Assembly: GCA_034178815.1 (NCBI GenBank)
Contig: JAXFQS010000037.1
Location: 1-20,799 of the forward strand
Reading direction: 5' to 3'
Length of the DNA: 20,799 bases
DNA from: JAXFQS01 sp034178815
GTDB lineage: Bacteria; Verrucomicrobiota; Kiritimatiellia; RFP12; DVOR01
In this document: positions 15,072-20,799 of the stretch, piece after piece
Position numbering within the stretch: the stretch's first letter is position 1
Layout of the letters: the number at the start of each line of letters is the position of its first letter
Position numbers and translations under genes: made by a program
The notes under the pieces: model-generated
What the model was told of the DNA's origin: nothing
What the model saw: the letters and a program-made list of their open reading frames with translations, nothing else
Databases searched by the model: none

Positions 15072-15998
15072 ATGGAAAAGAAGAATCTCACCGCAATTGT
15101 AGGCGGATGCGTGGTCGGAGCCATCGCCTTGGGCGTGCTCTGGATGCTCGCGAGTGCCATCGGCCGAACCTCCGACGCGGGGGCGCGGCTGGCCGACGCC
15201 GAGTCCCGCCTCAACACGCTTTACCGCTCGAAGATGTTCCCCAGCCAGACCAACCAGTTGGTCGCCGCTCAGGATGTCCGGCGCATACAGGATTGGCTCG
15301 CCTCCGTCACCAACCGCCTCCATCAGGGGGATGTTCAGGTGCAGGCTTGGCTCACGCCATCCTCCCTCAAGCAGGCAATGATCGACTTGACCAAAGACCA
15401 GAAAATCCACCCGATTCTCGGCGAGAAGGCATCCATCGGCTTTGACGCCTATCTGGGCGCGGATGCGGCAATGCCGAAGGAGGCCGATGTCAAGGGGCTG
15501 GGGCGGCAGTTGGAATATGTCCGCCACTTGCTGACGCTCTGTGCGGAGGCGGGCGTGTCCAGTGTGGAGAAGGTCGAGCGCCCGAAGTTCGAGACCAAAG
15601 GCGAGGTCAAGCAGACCGCGCCCTCGTCTCGCCGCAGGGGGCGCCGCGTGCAGGAGCCGGAGAAGAAGGTTTCAAGCGGCATCGACAAGGTGGGCGACGG
15701 GCTGGCGGAGCGGCAGCGCTTCAAACTCTCGTTCCGGGCCTCGACGCCGGCGCTGATGGAGTTCTTCAATCGGCTGACGGCCTCGCCGATGATGGCGGTG
15801 GTTTCGGACTTCAAGGTGAGCCGGCCCTCGTGCATCCTCAAGGACTTTTTGGCGGAATCGGAGTCGAAGAATCCGTCGGCTCCGGCGGTGGACTTTTCGA
15901 CTTTGGCGCCGGAGGATCGGTTGGTGAGCGATCCGGCGCGGGTTCAGCCGCTGAGGGTCGATTTGACGATTGACATCTATACTTTCGAAGGAGTGTGA
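15072..15998 (+). CDS. PilO/Amuc_1100-like inner-membrane pilus assembly protein
   Basis: A 308 aa bitopic protein: a short cytoplasmic start (MEKKN), one membrane helix at about 7-29, a coiled coil (residues 35-60 and 75-95) and a C-terminal alpha/beta region (FKLSFRASTPALMEFFNRLTAS near 216-237; the final LRVDLTIDIYTFEGV). This is the layout of PilO and of Akkermansia Amuc_1100 (317 aa as I recall). A basic, low-complexity segment SSRRRGRRVQEPEKK near 193-207 interrupts the periplasmic part. ATG at 15072 lies 11 nt after the PilM-PilN stop with GAGGAAG bridging the junction. It probably pairs with the PilN-like half of its neighbour as PilN and PilO do. Codon bias flips near 15.45 kb. Confidence 0.75.
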   Translation: MEKKNLTAIVGGCVVGAIALGVLWMLASAIGRTSDAGARLADAESRLNTLYRSKMFPSQTNQLVAAQDVRRIQDWLASVTNRLHQGDVQVQAWLTPSSLKQAMIDLTKDQKIHPILGEKASIGFDAYLGADAAMPKEADVKGLGRQLEYVRHLLTLCAEAGVSSVEKVERPKFETKGEVKQTAPSSRRRGRRVQEPEKKVSSGIDKVGDGLAERQRFKLSFRASTPALMEFFNRLTASPMMAVVSDFKVSRPSCILKDFLAESESKNPSAPAVDFSTLAPEDRLVSDPARVQPLRVDLTIDIYTFEGV

Positions 15999-16000
15999 CC

Positions 16001-17056
16001 GTGGCGACGGGGAAGAGTGGTTTCGGGCGGCTGCTGGCGCAGCAGTATGACAAGGTGTTGCTTTTGGTGGCGGGGCTGGTGCTGTTGGTTTCGCTCTGTT
16101 ATCTGGCGCATTTGGTATCGTCGGACGGGTTGACGCGGCAGCGCTACGAGTCTTCTTTGCGGGCTGAACCTCGCACCTCGGTGATTGCGCCGCAGGATTT
16201 GGGGGCTTTGGAGAAGGGGAGCCAGGCGTTGGCTCGGCCGCCTAGGTTTTTGGTGCCGAAGGCGGATGAGGCGGGGATTTTCACGGCGGAGAAGCGGATG
16301 GCTTGTGCGTTTTGCCGCAAGCCGATTCCTTTCGGGGCGAAGGCGTGCGCTTTTTGCGGGAAGGAGCAGCCTCGGCCGGCGGCTGCGGATCCGAATCGCA
16401 GTACGGTGGGGGATGGAATCCCGGACTCCTGGAAGCGGAAGTATGGGTTGGATGTGACGGACAAGGAACTGGCCGCAAAGGATGTGGACAGTGACGGGTT
16501 TACGGTCTTTGAGGAGTTCGAGGCGGGGTCGAATCCGGTTGACGGGAAGTCGTATCCTGATGTGGTGGTGCGGATGCGGGTGAAGTCCTTCAAGGGGCGC
16601 GCCTTGCCGTTTGTCTTCCGCAGTTACAGTACGCTGCCGGACGGGAAGAAGAGTTTGGCAATCTTTGTGCCGGCGGAGTCTCGCACCTACTATCTCAAGG
16701 AGGGGGAGCCGGTTGCGAAGACTGGTTTCAAGGTCGTCCGTTTCATCGAGAAGAAGGAGAAGCGCAAGGATCCCAAACTCGGCAATATGGAGCGGGTGGT
16801 CGATTTGTCGTCGATCGAGGTGTTGCGCGCGCGGGACGGCAAGTCGGCGGAATTGGTGCTGGAGAGGCCGTCGGGGATTATCGACCAGGAGGCGGTGCTG
16901 ACGCTTGAGATGGATCAGTTCGAGACAACGGTCGAGACGGGGTCGGTGTTCACCTTGCGCGAGAAGAAGTACTCGGTCGAGAAGGTCGATGCTGTCGCCA
17001 AGACCGTCACCATCAAAGAGTCTGGCGGCAAGACTTATGTGATTCCCTCCCTGTGA
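16001..17056 (+). CDS. Amuc_1099-like membrane protein with zinc ribbon and EF-hand loop
   Basis: A 351 aa bitopic protein of the pilus operon. One membrane helix spans about 18-38. A zinc-ribbon follows: C102-x2-C105 and C116-x2-C119 (CAFCRKPIP and CAFCGKEQP). Next is a canonical 12-residue EF-hand calcium loop beginning DVDSDG at 161-166 with Glu at position 12 (E172), preceded by GDGIPDSWKRKYGLD, the style of thrombospondin type 3/dockerin-like repeats common in PVC proteins. The C-terminal half is beta-rich, with two similar closing stretches (FETTVETGSVFTLREKKYSV near 307-326). The start is GTG at 16001 because AAGGAG lies 8 nt before it; the earlier GTG at 15995 is too close to that site. 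Place suggests a PilP-like link to the secretin; this is inference. Confidence 0.7.
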   Translation: MATGKSGFGRLLAQQYDKVLLLVAGLVLLVSLCYLAHLVSSDGLTRQRYESSLRAEPRTSVIAPQDLGALEKGSQALARPPRFLVPKADEAGIFTAEKRMACAFCRKPIPFGAKACAFCGKEQPRPAAADPNRSTVGDGIPDSWKRKYGLDVTDKELAAKDVDSDGFTVFEEFEAGSNPVDGKSYPDVVVRMRVKSFKGRALPFVFRSYSTLPDGKKSLAIFVPAESRTYYLKEGEPVAKTGFKVVRFIEKKEKRKDPKLGNMERVVDLSSIEVLRARDGKSAELVLERPSGIIDQEAVLTLEMDQFETTVETGSVFTLREKKYSVEKVDAVAKTVTIKESGGKTYVIPSL

Positions 17057-17101
17057 TTTCTGTCTACCTTGCATTCCCGTCTCTAGGCATCTGCGGCATC
17101 G

Positions 17102-17130
17102 GAAGGTTGGTACCTTGCCGTTGTGGAGGT
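17102..17130 (+). repeat. Two-copy 23-bp phased AGGT motif upstream of the secretin promoter
   Basis: GAAGGTTGG at 17102 and GGAGGTTGG at 17125 put their AGGT cores at 17104 and 17127, exactly 23 bp apart. The same core and spacing are seen in the longer arrays at 5722-5813 and 7766-7865. The pair lies 27 bp before the -35 box of the secretin gene. Confidence 0.5.
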
Positions 17131-17156
17131 TGGTTGGTGCAGAAGCGTGTTGCTGG

Positions 17157-17185
17157 TTGACATTGACCTTGGAATAGTGTAGAAT
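17157..17185 (+). promoter_or_regulatory. Sigma70-type promoter of the secretin gene
   Basis: Perfect TTGACA (17157-17162), 17-bp spacer and TAGAAT (17180-17185). The start near 17192 gives a leader of about 110 nt. The secretin thus has its own strong promoter although it follows the other pilus genes on the same strand. Confidence 0.85.
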
Positions 17186-17201
17186 CCTCGCTCGTGAAGT
17201 T

Positions 17202-17267
17202 ATGTATCAGAGTCCGGCCCGTCCGCAGCCCCCTTGCGGATTCCCACGCCCGAAGCGTCTTAGCTGA
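17202..17267 (+). CDS. Possible 21-codon upstream ORF in the secretin leader
   Basis: Inside the predicted leader an ATG opens a 21-codon frame (MYQSPARPQPPCGFPRPKRLS) ending 36 nt before the secretin start. It is proline rich and overlaps a hairpin TCCGCA/TGCGGA (17222-17227 with 17235-17240). GTGAAG just upstream is a weak ribosome site. It could be a regulatory leader peptide or simply chance. Confidence 0.2.
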   Translation: MYQSPARPQPPCGFPRPKRLS

Positions 17268-17303
17268 TTGATATTCTATTTTTGCAGAATCGGAGAAGCA
17301 TCC

Positions 17304-20300
17304 ATGTATTTCTTGAAACGATCCGTCACGCTCAAGATCGCCCTCGTGTTCGCGCTCGTGGCCTGCGTCTACGCGCAGGATGAAGAACTCGACGCGCTCT
17401 TGTCCGACCTCGTCTCCGAGAATCCCCCCGCCGAGACCAAGGCCCCCGCACAACCCGAAAGCAAGACGGACGAAGCCCCTGCCGCCGTTGAGAAGAAGGC
17501 CGATCCCCAGGTCGCGCCCGTTCCTGCCGCCGAGGAAAAGAAGCCCGCCGCAACCGTCGACACCACGATTGCCACGACTGACGAGAAACCTGCCGAGAAG
17601 AAGGCCGAGCCTGCACCCGAGCCCGCCGTTGCGGAGACCAAAGAAGAGCCCAAGGTTGAAGCCCCCGCCGTTGCCGAAAAGAAGGAAGAGTCCACCGCTA
17701 GCGAACTCGATTCTCTTCTTGACGAGAAACCCGCAGAGAAGAAAGCCGAGCCTGCTCCCGTGCCCGCCGTTGTGGAAACTAAAGAAGAGCCTAAGATTGA
17801 AGCCCCTGCCGTTGCCGAAAAGAAGAAAGAGGAGGTCACTGCCGACGGCATCCTGATTGATTCTCTTCTAGACGAGAAACCCGCTGAGAAGAAGGCCGAG
17901 CCTGCTCCTGCCCCCGCCGTTGCGGAGACTAAAGCAGAACCTAAGGTCGAAGCCCCTGCCGTTGAAAAGGAAGAGGTTGCTCCCAAGCCCGACTTGACTG
18001 TAAATGACAAGGACAGGCCTGTGGCTGAGGAAAAGGGAAAAGACGATAACGAGAAGAAGGCCGAGCCCGCCGAGGATGAGAAAAAGGAGGTCGCCGCCAA
18101 GGACGGTGAAGAGGCCCCTGCTGCCCAGGAATCGGTTGCCGAAACGCCTGCCAAACCTGAAAACCTGAGCGAAGAAGAGGTCGCCATCAACGATATTGCC
18201 GAGATGGAAAGGGTTCGAAGAGAAGGTCTCAAACAGCACGCCAATATCACCCTTGCCGATGCCGAGGCGAAACTCAAAGAGGGCGACTACGATAGTGTAA
18301 TTGAAATACTGACTCGAATCGCCAACGACAAACAGTTGGTCAGCCGCATCTCCGGCGGAGAAGCCAGGGTTAATAACCTACTCGCCGAGGCCTACTACCG
18401 CAAGAGTCGTATGCTCTACCAGAAGGGCAAGTACAAAGAGGCCCAGTCCGCCGCCAATGCCGCCCTTTCCCTCAAGCACCCCGCCGCCGAACAACAACTT
18501 AAACGCTGCGAGACCGCTCTCAACGAGCCTCAGGTTGCCGACAATAAGTCCACAACCCCCCCGCGCATTGCCCAAGAGGAATACAAGAGCGATCGAGAAC
18601 TCATTCGCCAGCGTCTCAACCGTGGTGAGCAGTACCTGATGAGCGGCGAACTCGACAAGGCTATGGAGGAAGCCGAACTCGTCCTGAGCGAAAACCCCTA
18701 CAACTCCGATGCTATGAGGCTTCGCCGCCGTGTCTCCGAACGCCGCCGCTACCTCGCTGACACGCACGAGCGCGCCGCCACGCGGAAGAATATGATCGCT
18801 ACCGTCGCCGAGACTTGGTCGCCCCGCCGGACATATGCCATTGACAGTGAAGCCGTGCGTTCCAAGCGTGGCATCGGTTCCCAGGTTACCGCCGTCGACG
18901 CGGAAAATGCCGTCTCTGCGGAGAAGTTGATTGAGAAGAAACTCAATGACATTAAACTCCCTGAGGTCAGTTTCCGTCCGCCCGCGACCGTAATCGATGC
19001 CATCGACTTTTTCAATCAGCAGAGCCGCGAATACGATGACCCCGAACTTGAGATTAGCAAGCGTGGTGTCAACTTCGTCCTCAAACTCAACTCCGCTGCG
19101 CAGGCGCCTGCCGCCGAGCCTGCGGAGGCCGATCCTTTTGCCGCCGCCAATACTGCCACGGCTTCCGCTTCTACCAGCGGCGCGCCTGTGATTCCGAATA
19201 TCAGCGCGCGGTTCATCTCCCTTGGCGATGCGCTCAAACTGGTCTGCGATGTGACGGGTATGAAGTATATCGTCAAGAAGAATATTGTGATGGTGATGCC
19301 GTTGAACGAGCCCGAGACGGACTTCGAGACGCGTACTTACAATGTGGTTTCGTCTATGATTGAGAAGATGAAGCCGACGGAAAACTCTGTCTCCGGCAGT
19401 AGCAATGGGGGAAATGCGTTTGGCGGTGGCGGTGAGGCTGCGCAGACGGACAACGAGACGGAGAAGTGGAAGAAGTTTTTCGGAGATATGGGTGTGCTTT
19501 GGCCGGCGCGTTCGAGCATTGCCTATATTGAGAGTGTGAGCAAGTTGCGGGTGACGAACACGCCCGAGAATCTGGCTGTTTTCGAGCAGGTTTTGCAGGA
19601 TTTGAATGTGACTCCGCGGCAGATTGAGATTGAGGCTCGTTTCGTCGAGGTGTCCCAGAAGGATTTGAATTCGATGGGCTTTGAGTGGGCGCTCAACAGT
19701 GACATCAACATCAAGGGGGATTATCTCTCTGCGGAAGGCGGCGCTGCGGGCGGGAATGGCGGATTGGGGAATATTACGCCCAATGGTGGTGCGCTTCAGG
19801 GGTCGAGCCGTCGTGCGATGCAGTTGAAGGCGGGTTCGTTCGCCAATGGGATGCGGTTTTTGAGCACGAAGGATGCGTCTGGCGAGTATGTGAATGCGGA
19901 TTTGGCGGCCGAGGATAGTTTTGCGTCGTTCAATATGCGCTTCGGGGATGTTGATTTGTCGATGATTCTGCATATGCTCAGTCAGCGTTCGGACACGGAT
20001 TTGCTTTCGGCTCCGAAGGTGGTGACGCGTGACAGTGTGGAGGCGGAGATGAAGGTTGTGGAGGAGTTCATCTATCCAGAGGGGTATGATGTGACGATTT
20101 CGCAGCAGGGGTCTTCGAGCGGGAACAGCAGTTATAGCAGTTCGTCGACGGGTGAGCCGCTGGCGATTGTGCAGCCGACGGGCTTTATCACGCGTGATGT
20201 GGGTGTGATTCTGAAGGTGACGCCGCAGGTGACTCCGGATGGGCAGATGATCAATCTGACGCTGGCTCCGGAGGTTTGCGAGTTCAAGCAGTGGTTGGAG

Positions 20301-20720
20301 TATGGCACTCGGTATCCGCGTTCGGTGGCGAGCGGGGAGATTAGTCCAATCACGGGTGAGCAGGTCTATAAGACGGAGTGGATCGAGGTTCCGATGAATC
20401 AGCCGCTTTTCCACACGCGCAAGGCTTCGGCGCAACTTTCAATCTACAATGGTGCGACGGTTGTGCTGGGGGGAATGATTACGGAGAAGCGTCAGACGAT
20501 TGATGACAAGATTCCTTATCTTGGGGATTTGCCTTGGATTGGGTTCTTGTTCCGGAGCAAGGCTGAGGTGAGCGACAAGCGGAATTTGCTGATTTTCGTG
20601 ACGGCTCGTTTGGTGGATCCGGCGGGGCGGGCGATTATCTCGGGTGGTGATTCGATGTCGGGGGCGACTTCGGGTGGGAGTGTGACGCCGCCGCCGGCTC
20701 CGGTTCAGCAGAAGCAGTAG
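17304..20720 (+). CDS. Secretin (GspD/PilQ superfamily), Amuc_1098-like, with TPR and repeat-rich N-terminus
   Basis: Outer-membrane channel subunit of a type IV pilus/type II secretion-like system, 1138 aa. Signal peptide 1-24 (cleavage after CVYA). Residues about 30-295 are a Pro/Ala/Lys/Glu-rich region with three copies of a block starting EKPAEKKAEP (94, 141, 191). Residues 310-490 contain TPR-like helices (YYRKSRMLYQKGKYKEAQSA; GEQYLMSGELDKAMEEAELV). Secretin N-domains follow (about 553-667 and 743-790, with KLRVTNTPENLAVFEQVLQ), then the beta-barrel domain: LLSAPKVVTRD near 900, VGVILKVTPQV near 966, and the closing motif LGGMITEKRQTIDDKIPYLGDLPWIGFLF at 1055-1083. A Ser/Gly-rich loop lies near 934-950. 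ATG at 17304 has GGAG 8 nt upstream and gives the signal peptide. The protein ends in a Gly/Ser/Pro tail. Confidence 0.93.
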   Translation: MYFLKRSVTLKIALVFALVACVYAQDEELDALLSDLVSENPPAETKAPAQPESKTDEAPAAVEKKADPQVAPVPAAEEKKPAATVDTTIATTDEKPAEKKAEPAPEPAVAETKEEPKVEAPAVAEKKEESTASELDSLLDEKPAEKKAEPAPVPAVVETKEEPKIEAPAVAEKKKEEVTADGILIDSLLDEKPAEKKAEPAPAPAVAETKAEPKVEAPAVEKEEVAPKPDLTVNDKDRPVAEEKGKDDNEKKAEPAEDEKKEVAAKDGEEAPAAQESVAETPAKPENLSEEEVAINDIAEMERVRREGLKQHANITLADAEAKLKEGDYDSVIEILTRIANDKQLVSRISGGEARVNNLLAEAYYRKSRMLYQKGKYKEAQSAANAALSLKHPAAEQQLKRCETALNEPQVADNKSTTPPRIAQEEYKSDRELIRQRLNRGEQYLMSGELDKAMEEAELVLSENPYNSDAMRLRRRVSERRRYLADTHERAATRKNMIATVAETWSPRRTYAIDSEAVRSKRGIGSQVTAVDAENAVSAEKLIEKKLNDIKLPEVSFRPPATVIDAIDFFNQQSREYDDPELEISKRGVNFVLKLNSAAQAPAAEPAEADPFAAANTATASASTSGAPVIPNISARFISLGDALKLVCDVTGMKYIVKKNIVMVMPLNEPETDFETRTYNVVSSMIEKMKPTENSVSGSSNGGNAFGGGGEAAQTDNETEKWKKFFGDMGVLWPARSSIAYIESVSKLRVTNTPENLAVFEQVLQDLNVTPRQIEIEARFVEVSQKDLNSMGFEWALNSDINIKGDYLSAEGGAAGGNGGLGNITPNGGALQGSSRRAMQLKAGSFANGMRFLSTKDASGEYVNADLAAEDSFASFNMRFGDVDLSMILHMLSQRSDTDLLSAPKVVTRDSVEAEMKVVEEFIYPEGYDVTISQQGSSSGNSSYSSSSTGEPLAIVQPTGFITRDVGVILKVTPQVTPDGQMINLTLAPEVCEFKQWLEYGTRYPRSVASGEISPITGEQVYKTEWIEVPMNQPLFHTRKASAQLSIYNGATVVLGGMITEKRQTIDDKIPYLGDLPWIGFLFRSKAEVSDKRNLLIFVTARLVDPAGRAIISGGDSMSGATSGGSVTPPPAPVQQKQ
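17580..17985 (+). repeat. In-gene tandem repeats encoding the EKPAEKKAEPAP blocks of the secretin
   Basis: Three consecutive blocks of 47-50 codons begin near 17580, 17721 and 17871. Each encodes DEKPAEKKAEPAPxPAV, ETKxEPKxEAPAV and a Lys/Glu tail; copies two and three are also preceded by DSLLDE. DNA identity is high in the first half of each block, implying recent duplication and possible length variation between strains. Confidence 0.75.
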
Positions 20721-20799
20721 GCTAGATTGGGTTTTGCGGGGCCGGCTTGGGGTGGGCTGGCTGGTCTCGCGGGTGGCTATGGCTCAGGTGGGGGGCTAG
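20721..20799. other. Right edge after the secretin
   Basis: The last 79 bases after the secretin stop are strongly G-rich on the plus strand. I see no terminator hairpin, gene start or repeat that can be supported here. Confidence 0.4.

Noticed and set aside
18378..20435. 685-codon minus-strand open frame opposite the secretin
   Set aside because: Antisense to a protein with unmistakable secretin motifs; its composition is Arg/His/Leu-rich shadow sequence.

Overview
This is a GC-rich (roughly 60%), gene-dense bacterial chromosome segment with ordinary housekeeping genes at both sides of a secretion/pilus locus. The most likely source is a member of the PVC superphylum (Verrucomicrobiota, Kiritimatiellota or Lentisphaerota). 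The main reason is the five-gene block at 12642-20720. Its order and architecture (secreted small protein, PilM-like protein, single-pass ~310 aa protein, single-pass protein, secretin) match, as I remember it, the Akkermansia Amuc_1102-1101-1100-1099-1098 locus. Tat-exported Gfo/Idh/MocA oxidoreductases and sugar isomerases, also typical of this superphylum, lie next to it. The taxonomic call is inference; no rRNA gene is present.

Left part, minus strand (18-5705): one compact operon reads right to left from a sigma70-type promoter: argF (ornithine carbamoyltransferase), a pyrB-type aspartate carbamoyltransferase, an APH/LPS-kinase-like phosphotransferase, a GT4 glycosyltransferase fused to a polysaccharide deacetylase, and a WaaE-like GT2 glycosyltransferase. 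The last two junctions are ATGA stop/start overlaps. Amino acid/pyrimidine genes therefore appear to share a transcript with envelope glycan genes.

Centre (5811-9274): rplU, rpmA and obg lie on the minus strand behind a near-consensus promoter, with an intrinsic terminator-like hairpin between rpmA and obg. mnmE is divergent on the plus strand and may be leaderless. The spacers next to argF and mnmE each hold an array of an AGGT-centred motif repeated exactly every 23 bp; a two-copy version lies upstream of the secretin promoter.

Right part, plus strand (9702-20720): a Tat-exported Gfo/Idh/MocA-family protein and a Tat-exported TIM-barrel sugar isomerase/epimerase-like protein overlap by one base. 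They are followed by the pilus/secretion operon: a secreted Amuc_1102-like protein, a PilM-PilN fusion, a PilO/Amuc_1100-like protein and an Amuc_1099-like protein with a zinc ribbon and EF-hand loop. The secretin comes last and has its own promoter, a TPR region and a long Pro/Ala/Lys/Glu repeat region. PilM/PilN/PilO-like inner-membrane parts plus a secretin would make a trans-envelope assembly. No pilin, assembly ATPase or PilC-like gene is in the window.

The two observations most worth following are the 23-bp phased arrays in front of promoters and the repeated switching of G-versus-C bias along the plus strand on a 1-2 kb scale, which cuts through the middle of genes and changes their codon choice.
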